In this document: in pieces, positions 1 to 9,061 of the stretch
How positions within the stretch are numbered: position 1 is the first letter of the stretch
Layout of the letters: each line of letters opens with the position of its first letter
Notes under the pieces: generated by a model
The model's input: the letters and a program-made list of their open reading frames with translations, nothing else
The model's database searches: none
What the model was told of the DNA's origin: nothing
Made by a program: the position numbers and the translations under genes
Assembly (NCBI RefSeq): GCF_025398175.1
Contig: NZ_CP099734.1
Coordinates: 1,364,001-1,428,000 of the forward strand
Direction of reading: 5' to 3'
Source of the DNA: Photobacterium sp. TY1-4
GTDB lineage: Bacteria; Pseudomonadota; Gammaproteobacteria; Enterobacterales; Vibrionaceae
Length of the DNA stretch: 64,000 bases

Positions 1-50
1 TCGGTTACGATGATTTCAAACGTTCTCTGTCTCAGTGGTCTGTAAGCTGA
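1..50 (+). CDS. C-terminal end of an unidentified protein (partial)
   Basis: The third frame is open from the window edge to a TGA at 48-50 and reads GYDDFKRSLSQWSVS. A strong intrinsic terminator follows 43 bases later, which supports this being a genuine gene end. Fifteen residues are too few to name the protein. Confidence 0.5.
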   Translation, partial: GYDDFKRSLSQWSVS

Positions 51-92
51 GTCTGACACCATATCCGACAGATGCCTGAAAGCTTCTGTTCA

Positions 93-127
93 AAGCCCGG
101 TGTGCTTGTTGGCCCCGGGCTTTTTTG
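93..127 (+). terminator. Rho-independent terminator
   Basis: The stem AAGCCCGG / CCGGGCTT is followed by a T run. It ends the partial gene at the window start. Confidence 0.8.
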
Positions 128-248
128 TACAACTTATTGGTACAACTTCTTTGTACAAACTGTCTGGTTGAAAACGATCCATCTTGGATGAAGAGTCATT
201 GAATGTGCTGCTTTTTAAGCAGTTGACATCAAGTTGTCATCTTTTTTA

Positions 249-276
249 TTGACTCATTTTTCAAAATCAGTAAATT
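249..276 (+). promoter_or_regulatory. Sigma-70 promoter of the tRNA-Cys unit
   Basis: TTGACT and TAAATT are separated by 16 bp about 50 bases upstream of tRNA-Cys. The second tRNA cluster (45359-45386) has the same architecture. Confidence 0.6.
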
Positions 277-325
277 ACACCCCGTACCGCAGCGGAAGCT
301 TCTTCATTATCGGTATAGACAAAAT

Positions 326-399
326 GGCGCGTTGGCAGAGTGGCTATGCAGCGGATTGCAAATCCGTGGACCTCGGTTCGACTCCGGGACGCGCCTCCA
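326..399 (+). tRNA. tRNA-Cys (GCA)
   Basis: A 74-nt cloverleaf with encoded CCA. The anticodon loop is TTGCAAA (anticodon GCA), the acceptor stem is GGCGCG / CGCGCC and the T-loop is TTCGACT. An identical copy lies at 45629-45702, and the spacer after it is also shared. Confidence 0.95.
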
Positions 400-419
400 T
401 TCTCTCTTGAGAATATTAT

Positions 420-510
420 GCGACACTAGCTCAGTTGGTAGAGCGCAACCTTGTCAAGGTTGAGGTCACGCCGATTTCCTTGAAGATCAGGAACCTCGTG
501 TGTCGCTCCA
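420..510 (+). pseudogene. tRNA-Gly-like pseudo-tRNA with GTC anticodon and enlarged T-arm
   Basis: The 5' half matches the tRNA-Gly(GCC) at 45723 (same acceptor, D-arm and anticodon stem), but the anticodon loop reads TTGTCAA. The normal T-arm is replaced by a longer hairpin containing CCTTGAAGATC, the same replacement found in the four repeat units at 45841-46299. The 3' end GTGTCGCTCCA is intact, so the acceptor stem still pairs over 91 nt. Without a T-loop it is unlikely to be a functional elongator tRNA; a processed tRNA-like small RNA is possible. Confidence 0.7.
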
Positions 511-518
511 GATTTAGA

Positions 519-548
519 AAAGCCCCGACAGAAATGTCGGGGCTTTTT
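519..548 (+). terminator. Rho-independent terminator of the tRNA-Cys unit
   Basis: GCCCCGACA / TGTCGGGGC with a GAAA loop and a TTTTT tail. It is related to the terminators in the array at 45807-46299. Confidence 0.85.
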
Positions 549-629
549 GCTTTTCTCGTGGTTCTATTCTCTGCGACTGCCGGTGTCGGGTCAGCACCGG
601 AGTGAAACGGTTACCTCAACGCTGACGGT

Positions 630-1688
630 TTACCCAAGGTACGGGTTTGCACACGGTGTCAGTAAATCTTGTAGATCGCCGGTGCGTATCTCTAGCCCTG
701 TCGCGGTTGGCGATTCCTGTTGTACAGTGACTTTCCGGCATTGTGAAATGGCCTGCGAAAAACTGAGCCATGCCGGAGCTATGGTTTCGGTGTCGATAAA
801 GTAATACCGCTGTCCGATTGGATCGCTGAGATTGGTCCAGATGCTGTAGGACGCGCGTTCACTATTTTCGGGATTGAAGTGCATTGGCACCGCGCATGTG
901 GCTGCCAGCGAGCGCGTCTGGGCAATCACAGCCGGATGTGAGGTGGCCGGTTTGGAAAACGTCAGATAAAAGCTGGCTCGTTCAAAGTGCTGGGTGGCGC
1001 TGTTCCCGCCCGGAACAGAATAGCGAGTCGGGTGGGGGTTTCTCGCTGGTGAGATCCCCCACTGATACTGCCAATACTGGGTCAGGGTCTGCTGGGTGTT
1101 GTAGTCAGGTTGATTTGTAACAATACGATCGGCTGAGTTGTGGTGGATCTGGAAAATACCTTGCCTGACTTCGATCACCGCGGAGTCACCGTGGCGATCA
1201 GAAATGGCCAGGTGGAGTGCTGCCTGCATCTCCGAGTGATCCGGAACCGGCTGCGAAATCAGCCGGAACGGGACAGCGCGGAAGTATGCCGTGGTTTGCG
1301 CAACGGTCGCAAAAGAATCTAAAACAAATTGAGCCCAGCGAAGCGCACTGAGGACGGATTTTCCCATTGGGTGTTTCAGCTCGCCATAGCTTGAATCGGA
1401 ATCATACAGCGCGTTGACAACGAGTCCGGGCGCGTTCATGCCGTCAATGGTGGAGTAATCCGTATTTTCATCCCCCATCACGCTCGCAATACTGGCGTAT
1501 TTTGACACCCAGGAAAACACGTCGCATTGTTCGAGTTTAAAATGTTCTCGGGCAGCTTCGGATAAGCCGTTTCGTCGTTCACCTTCAGGAAAAGTAAATA
1601 AGGCAGCATTGACCGGCCAGAACCAGTCCATATTGCGAGAGGTCACTGGAAAGTCGGGGTGGATAGTGTTTAATATTCGGGTGCACAC
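630..1688 (-). CDS. Linear amide C-N hydrolase, choloylglycine hydrolase family
   Basis: This 352-residue protein belongs to the Ntn-hydrolase family of bile-salt hydrolases and penicillin V acylases, which cleave amide bonds with an N-terminal cysteine. The sequence begins Met-Cys, so removal of the initiator exposes Cys as nucleophile. SRNMDW near residue 18 matches the conserved Arg/Asp region of the family. The start is GTG at 1688, chosen because GGAGG lies just upstream and because it places Cys at position 2. There is no signal peptide, so it is probably cytoplasmic. It is monocistronic. The substrate (N-acyl homoserine lactone, penicillin V or conjugated bile salt) cannot be told from sequence. 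Confidence 0.85.
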   Translation of the reverse strand: MCTRILNTIHPDFPVTSRNMDWFWPVNAALFTFPEGERRNGLSEAAREHFKLEQCDVFSWVSKYASIASVMGDENTDYSTIDGMNAPGLVVNALYDSDSSYGELKHPMGKSVLSALRWAQFVLDSFATVAQTTAYFRAVPFRLISQPVPDHSEMQAALHLAISDRHGDSAVIEVRQGIFQIHHNSADRIVTNQPDYNTQQTLTQYWQYQWGISPARNPHPTRYSVPGGNSATQHFERASFYLTFSKPATSHPAVIAQTRSLAATCAVPMHFNPENSERASYSIWTNLSDPIGQRYYFIDTETIAPAWLSFSQAISQCRKVTVQQESPTATGLEIRTGDLQDLLTPCANPYLG

Positions 1689-1784
1689 AGGTTTGTTTCC
1701 TCCGGGGTATTATTAACTAAGTTGTAATTACAATGGGCGTTCTGTATTCTAATGTGTTGATTTTCATTAAGGAATGTGATTTTT

Positions 1785-2807
1785 ATGCGTTTTGACGCCT
1801 TTGATGGAACGCAAACCTTGCGCGCACGTGTGCTCGGGGGCATGTGTATCGCCTTAGGGGTATTGGCCGCCCTGATGGCTGTTGCCAATATACTTTGGAG
1901 TCAGTCTTATCTGTTCGCTCTGATCGAAGGTATTTTTGCCGTTCTGTCATATTTCTTATATGTGAAATCCAAGCGTCAGACTTATACGCTAAGGGAAAAG
2001 AATTGTTATTTGCTATTCCTTTTTGTCTTGGTGAGTTATGCGATATATGCCAAGCCGCTGCTGATGGGGGTCTATATGTGGGCCTTTCTGCTCCCCATTG
2101 TGTTTTATTTATTATTGGGGAAAAAGCAGGGGTTCGTTGTATCGCTGGCGTCACTGGCTGTTCTGACGGCTATTTTATTTTTTAAACAGCCAGTTGACCC
2201 GCCTTTCCAGATCATCCCGGTGCTCATCAATTTCTCTTTTTGCTATATCAGTATTCTTGGCGTGTCTCATGTTTATGAATCGAATCGCGATAGAATTGAG
2301 CAAGCCCTGCACGTGCTCGCATTGACGGATGCGCTGACCGGGGCCAAAAATCGGTTGGCTTTTAAAAAAGACATTCAGGCAAAACGTCGGCAGAAGAAAG
2401 TGCTGTCGATTGTGGTGCTGGATATTGACCATTTTAAACGGATCAATGATACCTACGGCCATGAGGCGGGGGACGATGTTCTGAAAAAAGTGACGCGCTG
2501 TATTGCCGGCATTGCCGGGGAGGACGCAGTGTACCGCCAGGGGGGAGAAGAGTTCTGCGTGTTGGTGGCAAAGGGCCTGAGCGGCGCTGAACAGCTTGCT
2601 GAGTCCATCAGGGCGGGGATTGAGACGACTGAGTTTGTCACTCAGGGCTACCCTATCGGGGTGACGGTGAGTCTGGGGATTGCACAGTTTACCCCTGAGC
2701 AGAGTGAAGATGATGTGTTGCGAATCGCCGATGAGCGCTTGTACGCCGCGAAACTGCAGGGGCGGAACCGGGTTGTTTCCTCTTCAGGTCCTCTGCCGTC
2801 CTGCTGA
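1785..2807 (+). CDS. Membrane-bound diguanylate cyclase (GGDEF)
   Basis: Synthesises c-di-GMP. About five to six hydrophobic segments fill the first 170 residues (7TM- or MASE-like sensor). A complete GGDEF domain follows: LTDALTGAKNR at its start, DIDHFKRINDTYGH for metal and substrate binding, and an active GGEEF signature (YRQGGEEF). No RxxD inhibitory site is obvious five residues before GGEEF. A GTG nine bases upstream (1776) is an alternative start; ATG 1785 has the better-spaced TAAGGA. It is divergent from the amidase, with about 100 bp between them. Confidence 0.88.
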   Translation: MRFDAFDGTQTLRARVLGGMCIALGVLAALMAVANILWSQSYLFALIEGIFAVLSYFLYVKSKRQTYTLREKNCYLLFLFVLVSYAIYAKPLLMGVYMWAFLLPIVFYLLLGKKQGFVVSLASLAVLTAILFFKQPVDPPFQIIPVLINFSFCYISILGVSHVYESNRDRIEQALHVLALTDALTGAKNRLAFKKDIQAKRRQKKVLSIVVLDIDHFKRINDTYGHEAGDDVLKKVTRCIAGIAGEDAVYRQGGEEFCVLVAKGLSGAEQLAESIRAGIETTEFVTQGYPIGVTVSLGIAQFTPEQSEDDVLRIADERLYAAKLQGRNRVVSSSGPLPSC

Positions 2808-2820
2808 GTGGTGGAGCGAC

Positions 2821-3723
2821 TTAGCGTTGTGAGAGGATGAGAGAGTTGGTATCCTCGGCCAGCTCGCTACAGGCCTGCTCTTGAGGTTTCAGGGCCGGCC
2901 AGCTGTTGAGCTGGCAGAACAGTTTTTCTCGCCATGTTTCATTATGCCAAATCGTAATATGTCCTGGTTGTTCGGACAGCCATAACTGTTTGGGGCCGTT
3001 CGCCAGGTCAAACAGGGTCTGCGCGTGGCTTTCGTCGATTAAAGGATCGTTAATGCTGTGCGCAATCAGAATCGGCACTTGCTGGATGCTCGCAATGGCG
3101 AGTGACGGCGCGTAGTGATTGGTCACCGTCCAGCTGAGCGGGTACTGAAAAAGCCAGGTGAGCCAGGACTTGCCCAGGGTCTGCTGCATGATTTTTTGGT
3201 GTGAGCTGAAAGTACTGTCGATGATCAGGCCCTGTGGCCGCTCGGCGGGAGGCAGTTCCGCGACCATGTTAATGGCGATGGATGCGCCAAGGCTTTGTCC
3301 CCAGACGATCACCGGTCGGTTTACCGTTTGCTGGGCGCGTACCATCCGGTAGCTGTCCAACGCGTCTTGCTGCACCGAGGCAAAATCGGGCCGACCGACA
3401 GAGCGTCCGTAGCCACGGTAGTCGATCAACACGACTTCCCAGCCTTGCTCGGCGAGCCAATAGACATTGGCGGCGTGAAAACTCAGGTTTTGCGCATTAC
3501 CGTGAAGAAAAAAGATGGTGCCTTTCCCGGGGCCTTTGGCCTGAATTTGCCAGCCATGGATGATGGTGCCGTCTTCGGTGCGAAAGAACCGATCCCGCTT
3601 GGTGAAATCAAACATCTCCGGTGTTGGTGCCATTTTTTTTGTCGGCCAGAAAAACAGGCTTTCGCAGCCGGTCAGGCTGGTGGTGAGCCAAGTGCAGATG
3701 ACTAGGATCCAGAACTTACGCAT
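2821..3723 (-). CDS. Lipoprotein alpha/beta hydrolase
   Basis: About 300 residues. The N-terminus is a type II signal peptide ending in a lipobox (SLTGC), so it is predicted to be membrane-anchored. The hydrolase fold shows the oxyanion-region HGNAQN, the nucleophile elbow GQSLG, an acid in NDPLID and the final His in PGH. The pattern resembles the YfhR/Bem46 subgroup. It starts at the ATG of MRKFW; seven upstream codons in frame are not needed. The next gene upstream, the DUF4105 protein, is on the same strand with about 50 bp between them, so co-transcription is possible. The substrate is unknown. Confidence 0.82.
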   Translation of the reverse strand: MRKFWILVICTWLTTSLTGCESLFFWPTKKMAPTPEMFDFTKRDRFFRTEDGTIIHGWQIQAKGPGKGTIFFLHGNAQNLSFHAANVYWLAEQGWEVVLIDYRGYGRSVGRPDFASVQQDALDSYRMVRAQQTVNRPVIVWGQSLGASIAINMVAELPPAERPQGLIIDSTFSSHQKIMQQTLGKSWLTWLFQYPLSWTVTNHYAPSLAIASIQQVPILIAHSINDPLIDESHAQTLFDLANGPKQLWLSEQPGHITIWHNETWREKLFCQLNSWPALKPQEQACSELAEDTNSLILSQR

Positions 3724-3774
3724 TGGCCTCTCCCCCTTTTCCACGTGTCCTTAGTGTAGTGTCCGCGATCGGGC

Positions 3775-5658
3775 TTACCAGTAATATCGATAAGACACAT
3801 TGGTTTCTGTCGCTCCGTCGTAGCTGACTTGGGTCCGGATATCCCAGTCTTTCGCCTGCCCGAAGCGTTGCTCCCACGCCAGGCTGTGCCCGTGCTGTTC
3901 GGTATTATCCAGATAGTAGTGATAGCCGACAGCAAGGGATGTTCGCCAGTACGGGGTCAGTCGGGAGACCAATCCTGCGGAAACACCGGCTTTGGCATGG
4001 CCACGCTCCCGGTCGGGAGCTTGCAGCTTGCCATCAAGCATGCCGTATATTGCGCTCTGCGGATTCAGGCGGTAGCTTTTTCCCCAGGAACCTGAGATCC
4101 CGGCCACCAGGCAGTCGTCACATGTTAAGTCAACATTGCTCACCCCGACGCGCAGGGTCCAACTGTTACCGCCGTCATAGGGCAGTCCGGTGCTGGATGC
4201 GTTCAGGTTCTGGATCCGGAACAAGTCCCAGGACTTGAGGCGCCATTGTTGATCCCGGTACAGCAACGAGAGATCGAACATCGAGAGTTCAGAGAAGGGC
4301 AGGCGTCCGGCATCAAGGGCCAGCAAGTCATAATAATTGGCCCGGTACCGCAATTCGACCCCTTCCCCCAAGCGTGAGTTGTAGGTTGGTGCCAGCTGGA
4401 CGAAGGAAGGAAACTGCGCTTCGTGCGGCGGTGTGACTGTTGGTGTTTTCCAGTCAACGGGCGTTGCCGGAAGCGTAAACCGCTTGGCGAGCAGTTTCCG
4501 CTTGGCGTCGTGTTGCTCGGGGTCAAGCCCGTCTAAAGAGACTTCCAGAAAACTATAGTAATCAAACAGGGTTTCAATAATACGCTTTTGACTCAGTGTA
4601 CTCTGACTGAGAAAAACCGACTGATTCAGCGCTTCCATATCTTGCGCCAGGGTTTCTGCGGCAGCCTGCTCCTCATGGCTTAACTGATGAAATTTCTCAT
4701 AAAATGCTTCCTGCCGGGACTGGTGCTTTCGAATTACCTTGACCACTGCCTGATCCCGGTTTACCCCAGCGACACCTGCGACGACATCGGAGGGCATCAC
4801 CCAGGGCTTTCGGGCATTTAACAATGAACCGTCAACCGCCAGCTCTAAGAGTCTGGCGATATGGTAGGCACAGTTTTGTTTAAAGAAATAATAGGTAAAG
4901 GTCTTATCATGGATTTCCCAGTGATGGGCCAGGATAAAGTCGACTTGCTCCTGGGTCAGATCCAACTGATATTCCCACAGATCGCGCAGTTCTTTTTCGT
5001 TATAAATCTGGCTGTGACGATGGAATGGTTCGGATGAGTACTGTGCCTGGTATCCGCCAAAAATACCCCAGGTGATGTATTTGAGTTTATTGTCCTGCGG
5101 CGGCACCATGGCTCCGTAGTTCAGGGTGTTTTCAAGTAGCGGTGTTTTGTCATCAGTGTTGAGTTTCACCAGCAGGTGGCCGTACATTGAAGCCGGGTTG
5201 CCCAAATAGCCGGATGCAAACAGCAGACTGAGCGAATTTGCCGTGTGCTCAGCGGCATGCGCTGCGTATTCCGGACACGCAACAGTCGGCAGGGCCTGTG
5301 CGAACCCCGGTAGCATTTGCGACAGCCAGTGTTTTCTGGCCGGAAAACGGCATTGAGCTGAGGCATCCGGCTGGGTTTCCTGGCGCAGTAGGGCGGTGAT
5401 GGTTGCGTTCAGTTCATCTGCGGGGGATGTTTTTCCCGTGGGTGCCAGAAAAAAATGCTCTGAGGTTACCTCACTGGCATGTTCGCTTGAAAAAGTGCTT
5501 TTTTCATAGTGACCCAGCTTGAGCCAAGTCGGGTGCTGGGCTAACTGTTGCTGTTGTGCAGCGGCAAGCCAGGGTTCATCGAGGGCTGCGGCTTGTGTCG
5601 TCTGGGCGATTGCAGGACAGATGCAAAGCAGTGCCGGGAGCAAGAAATGTTTGTGCAT
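3775..5658 (-). CDS. DUF4105 (Lnb-N-terminal-like) periplasmic/outer membrane protein
   Basis: About 627 residues with a signal peptide (MHKHFLLPALLCICPAIA). The central part has the DUF4105 pattern: ASMYGHLLVKLNT, then WGIFGGYQAQYSSEPFH and YYFFKQNCAYH with a conserved Cys and His, as expected for a papain-like or NlpC-like fold. The last 200 residues alternate polar and aromatic and end SYRYYW, suggesting an outer membrane beta-barrel. An upstream TTG (5691) would add 11 residues before the signal peptide and is less likely. The neighbouring DUF3015 gene is a frequent partner of this family. The biochemical role is unproven here. Confidence 0.75.
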   Translation of the reverse strand: MHKHFLLPALLCICPAIAQTTQAAALDEPWLAAAQQQQLAQHPTWLKLGHYEKSTFSSEHASEVTSEHFFLAPTGKTSPADELNATITALLRQETQPDASAQCRFPARKHWLSQMLPGFAQALPTVACPEYAAHAAEHTANSLSLLFASGYLGNPASMYGHLLVKLNTDDKTPLLENTLNYGAMVPPQDNKLKYITWGIFGGYQAQYSSEPFHRHSQIYNEKELRDLWEYQLDLTQEQVDFILAHHWEIHDKTFTYYFFKQNCAYHIARLLELAVDGSLLNARKPWVMPSDVVAGVAGVNRDQAVVKVIRKHQSRQEAFYEKFHQLSHEEQAAAETLAQDMEALNQSVFLSQSTLSQKRIIETLFDYYSFLEVSLDGLDPEQHDAKRKLLAKRFTLPATPVDWKTPTVTPPHEAQFPSFVQLAPTYNSRLGEGVELRYRANYYDLLALDAGRLPFSELSMFDLSLLYRDQQWRLKSWDLFRIQNLNASSTGLPYDGGNSWTLRVGVSNVDLTCDDCLVAGISGSWGKSYRLNPQSAIYGMLDGKLQAPDRERGHAKAGVSAGLVSRLTPYWRTSLAVGYHYYLDNTEQHGHSLAWEQRFGQAKDWDIRTQVSYDGATETNVSYRYYW

Positions 5659-5713
5659 GGATGAAGAACTACGCAAGAGGGTGGCTACCAAGGCAGAAAA
5701 ACGAAGCAGAAAG

Positions 5714-5741
5714 AAAAAAGGCAGCCTCAGGCCGCCTTTTC
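5714..5741 (-). terminator. Rho-independent terminator after the DUF3015 gene
   Basis: On the minus strand AAAAGGC pairs with GCCTTTT around an inner GCC/GGC stem and is followed by a T run. It lies between the DUF3015 stop and the DUF4105 start, so the two genes are probably separate transcripts or joined by readthrough. Confidence 0.75.
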
Positions 5742-5757
5742 AATACATCGCGATAGA

Positions 5758-6240
5758 TTAGGCCGCAGTGTTGGCAATCAGCGCGTTGTAGTAAAGCTCA
5801 GCTTTTTCAGCTGTAGTTGCATTCGCGTAGCTTGGTTGGCTAACAATACCAGCCATGTCGGTACGGACGGCTGCGATCACGTCAGCGCGAGCGGCCGGAG
5901 TGACTTCCAGCAGATCAAGCATGGCTGTGATGTGCTCACCGTTGCCAATCGCAGTTTCTTCAATGATGTTGTTGTAGCTTTGCTGGATGAACATCGCTGT
6001 CTTCACATTGGCGCCGGCACAAGTGTTTTCAGACAGACCAGCTGAGGTTACAGCTGTTGTGCCCAGATCCCAAATAACGTTCGATACTGCCGCTGCGACT
6101 TCGCTATCTTCGAACAGCATGGCACCGATACCACAGTCAGTCCAAGGGTTCATACCTGATGATGCTTTTTCTTCAGCCATTGACATTGGTGCAGCGAAAA
6201 CTGCAGAAGCGATAGCCACCGCGGTAATTAGTTTTTTCAT
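5758..6240 (-). CDS. DUF3015 family secreted protein
   Basis: A 160-residue protein with a clear Sec signal peptide (MKKLITAVAIASAVFAAPMSMA) and the characteristic MNPWTDCGIGAMLF motif of DUF3015 straight after the cleavage site, plus a second Cys in ENTCAG. It is probably periplasmic. The family's function is unknown. The gene sits directly upstream of the DUF4105 gene on the same strand, separated by a terminator. Confidence 0.82.
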   Translation of the reverse strand: MKKLITAVAIASAVFAAPMSMAEEKASSGMNPWTDCGIGAMLFEDSEVAAAVSNVIWDLGTTAVTSAGLSENTCAGANVKTAMFIQQSYNNIIEETAIGNGEHITAMLDLLEVTPAARADVIAAVRTDMAGIVSQPSYANATTAEKAELYYNALIANTAA

Positions 6241-6527
6241 TATTGTTCCTTATTTGTCCCTATTCAGATACATGTGCCTGACTAGGCTAGGTAACATGTA
6301 TCATAAGAGGCAAGATGATAGTTAATCTCGTTATTTGATTCAATATGAAAGAAGTCATTTTTTACTCATAGTCTGAAGTGGGTTCCAACCGGGATTCTCA
6401 TGAGGTTGACTGAGTAGGCAGCAACTTTCTTCGCAGGACGGCTATGATTACAAGGAGCCCACGATTCCTCATTGTGTGATGGGCATGCTGTTTTCGGGCA
6501 GCGATGTACAGATGACGGAGAAGAACT

Positions 6528-6839
6528 ATGAAAAAAGCGCAACTTGTACTGGCAGCTGTGGCAGTCACCCTGTCGACGGCAGCCTTTGCCGATATCAAAA
6601 TTTCTGACCGGGAAAACGGTGCCTGGGTGACGGTGACCCATCAGGGAGCACCGGCAGCGAACGCGACGGTGTCCGTTGTTAATTTGCCGCAGGCGCGTCA
6701 GAAATATCAAACGGACGAAAACGGCCGGGTCTTTTTGCCGATCTCAGTGACGAACTCACGAGCCATAAAATACCGGGCTGTGACCCAGGAAGGGAATGTG
6801 TATAGCAAATTTGCGTTCCACTCAGACAAGAAGCGTTGA
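6528..6839 (+). CDS. Small secreted protein, paralogue of the one at 51193
   Basis: 103 residues with a signal peptide cleaved after AFA. The mature part is short and beta-rich (NGAWVTVTHQG, VSVVNLPQA, DENGRVFLP, KYRAVTQEGN), compatible with a small Ig-like or carboxypeptidase-regulatory-like sandwich. It aligns without gaps over its full length with the protein at 51193-51504. The start is supported by ACGGAG before the ATG. I do not recognise a named family. Confidence 0.7.
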   Translation: MKKAQLVLAAVAVTLSTAAFADIKISDRENGAWVTVTHQGAPAANATVSVVNLPQARQKYQTDENGRVFLPISVTNSRAIKYRAVTQEGNVYSKFAFHSDKKR

Positions 6840-7212
6840 TGTGATAAGGCGCTTGTTCTGTTGAGAAGTCGCGCTTCTGCAGACCCGCTTGTTTCATGGG
6901 CCCATTAGGGCTCATGAATTTCTTTATCTCCTCAGCTTTCTCCCGCTTTTATTGATTGCCCCTCTCTGCGCTTTCGCCATTCACTCAATTCCTGATGTTC
7001 CCAAAGCTCTCGATGCGACACAAAGTTTCGCGACCTAATTGACCGCCCGTTGTTTTTTTGTGAAGTCCGGGTTGGCGTTTATTAGAGGAATATGGAATAA
7101 CTTAGTCTGATATGGATGTTGAATTCAGGTTGCGCTTCGGGTCTTATCGGTGCCGCAATGATTGCTTGCATCGTTTGACTATAAGTTTATGAAATAAAAG
7201 AGGGAATTTGTC
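6840..7212 (+). other. Intergenic region without a recognisable gene
   Basis: 373 bp between the small secreted protein and the oppA-like gene. It holds an imperfect hairpin ATGGGCCC / GGGCTCAT near 6896-6916 without a T run. The ribosome binding site AAGAGGG lies just before the TTG start at 7213. No conserved RNA element was recognised. Confidence 0.4.
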
Positions 7213-8835
7213 TTGAAAAAGATTCTGTTATCAACCTTGGTCAGTGCTGTATTGGGGATGCCGACGTTGTCAGCCTTGGCGGCTGAAGTCCCGAGTGGGG
7301 TGGCCCTGGCGAAAGAGCAATACTTGGTGCGAGCAAACGGCGCAGAGCCGAATACCCTTGATCCGGGCCTGGTAGGTTCGGGTAGTCCGGGCGATGTGAT
7401 CGTTAATGATCTGTTCGAAGGGCTGGTGATTGAAAATCTGCAAGGAGAAACCATTCCGGGGCAGGCGGCATTCTGGACGATTTCAAAAGACGGCCAAACC
7501 ATCACGTTCAAATTGCGTGATCAGTTACAGTGGTCCGATGGTTCGCCGTTGACCGCACAGGACTTTGTGTATGCCTGGCGACGGGCGGTGGATCCGAGTA
7601 CCGGCAATACCACCAGCTTTTATTTTCAGACCGCCAATGTGCTGAATGCTGAGGCGATTATTGCCGGGGAGAAACCCGCTTCGACGCTCGGGGTTCAGGC
7701 GCCGGATGACGGTACGTTAGTCATTACCCTGGCGCGGCCGACGCCGTATTTCCTCAGTCTGATGAGCATCAAAACATTCTTCCCGGTTCCCCGTGCGGTG
7801 GTGGAGCAATACGGGGACGCCTGGACTCGTGCGGAGCACTTTGTGTCCAATGGTGCTTATGTGCTGAAACAGTGGGTGCCGAACGAAAAAGTTGAGGTGG
7901 TGCGAAATCCCCACTACCGGGACAACGAGACAACGGTGATCGACGGTGTCACTTATCTGGCCCTCTCTTCACAAAATGCTGAGCTGACCCGCTATCGGGC
8001 CGGTGAAATTGATATGACCAACCGGGTCCAGCTGGAATACTACCAGAAGCTCAAACAAACCAATCCGGAGCAGATTAAAGCGTTGCGGCTGTTGGGATCT
8101 TACGTCTATGCCTTCAATACCCGGGTGGCACCGTTTGATAACCCGGATATACGCCGGGCGCTGAATTTGGTGATAGACCGGCAGTTGCTGGTGGAGAAAG
8201 TCACCGGTCAGGGCGAGCCACCGGCCTATTCTGTGGTGCCGGATATCATACCGGGCTATCAGGCGCCGGAACCGGCGTTTGCATCGCAATCCCGACCGGA
8301 AAAGCTCGCGCAGGCACGCGAACTGTTAAGCAAGGCTGGATATAGTCAAGCTAAGCCGTTGACAGTGAAGCTGACTTACAACACCAGTGAAAACCATAAG
8401 AAAATTGCCCTGGCGATTGCCTCAATGTGGAAACAGCTGGGGGTGAAAGTCGAGCTGGAAAATATGGAATGGAATGCCTATCTGGCGGCCAAATCGACCG
8501 GGGATTTTACCGTGGCCCGCTCATATGCGTTTGGTGACTTTGCGGAGCCATCCTCGGTGCTGGAAAGCTTCACATGCGGTCATGTCGGCAATGAAAGCGG
8601 TTTTTGTAATCAAACCTTTGATCGCTTGCTCAACCAAGCGGCCAACACGCCTGAAAAGGCCCAGCGCTATGCGTTGTTCAGTCAAGCTGAGCAGATCCTC
8701 CTGGAGAACTCACCGGTGATCCCGCTCTATCACTATAACCATACACGGCTGGTGCGCAGCTCTTTGCAGGGCTTCCCGGAAAATAACCCGAAAGGAAACA
8801 TTTACGCCAAAGATATGTATTTTATCGCCCAATAA
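7213..8835 (+). CDS. Oligopeptide ABC transporter substrate-binding protein (OppA family)
   Basis: 540 residues, the usual size for OppA/MppA. A signal peptide (MKKILLSTLVSAVLG...LSALAA) is followed by the SBP family 5 fold, with family-typical EPNTLDPGLV near the start, GLVIENLQGE, and WSDGSPLTAQDFVYAWRRA. It should bind peptides in the periplasm. The start is TTG with AAGAGGG upstream. No permease or ATPase gene is adjacent, so it is an orphan binding protein that must share a transporter encoded elsewhere. Confidence 0.9.
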   Translation: MKKILLSTLVSAVLGMPTLSALAAEVPSGVALAKEQYLVRANGAEPNTLDPGLVGSGSPGDVIVNDLFEGLVIENLQGETIPGQAAFWTISKDGQTITFKLRDQLQWSDGSPLTAQDFVYAWRRAVDPSTGNTTSFYFQTANVLNAEAIIAGEKPASTLGVQAPDDGTLVITLARPTPYFLSLMSIKTFFPVPRAVVEQYGDAWTRAEHFVSNGAYVLKQWVPNEKVEVVRNPHYRDNETTVIDGVTYLALSSQNAELTRYRAGEIDMTNRVQLEYYQKLKQTNPEQIKALRLLGSYVYAFNTRVAPFDNPDIRRALNLVIDRQLLVEKVTGQGEPPAYSVVPDIIPGYQAPEPAFASQSRPEKLAQARELLSKAGYSQAKPLTVKLTYNTSENHKKIALAIASMWKQLGVKVELENMEWNAYLAAKSTGDFTVARSYAFGDFAEPSSVLESFTCGHVGNESGFCNQTFDRLLNQAANTPEKAQRYALFSQAEQILLENSPVIPLYHYNHTRLVRSSLQGFPENNPKGNIYAKDMYFIAQ

Positions 8836-8880
8836 TATTCATTGCATGGATATGACGGGGAGGTGGTTCATACTGCGATG

Positions 8881-8906
8881 AAAGGGGCTTTGAGCCCCTT
8901 TTTTGA
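8881..8906 (+). terminator. Rho-independent terminator of the oppA-like gene
   Basis: AAGGGGCT / AGCCCCTT followed by TTTT, 45 bp after the stop codon. Confidence 0.85.
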
Positions 8907-9028
8907 TCGTGAATTGCTGATTCTTCAACCTGACTGTTCGGTTATTGTGATGGTCTGTTTGATTTCTGTGGGACGGATGTCCAATAGGTTGAATACAGTG
9001 CCAACTGAGAGTATATTGCAAACGGTTA

Positions 9029-9047
9029 TGATAATGGATTTCATTAA
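9029..9047 (+). promoter_or_regulatory. Probable Fur box upstream of the vct-like operon
   Basis: TGATAATGGATTTCATTA resembles the Fur consensus (GATAATGATAATCATTATC) with a few mismatches and lies 15 bp before the vctP-like start. This predicts iron repression of the transport operon. Confidence 0.55.
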
Positions 9048-9061
9048 GGTTTTTAATTCTT

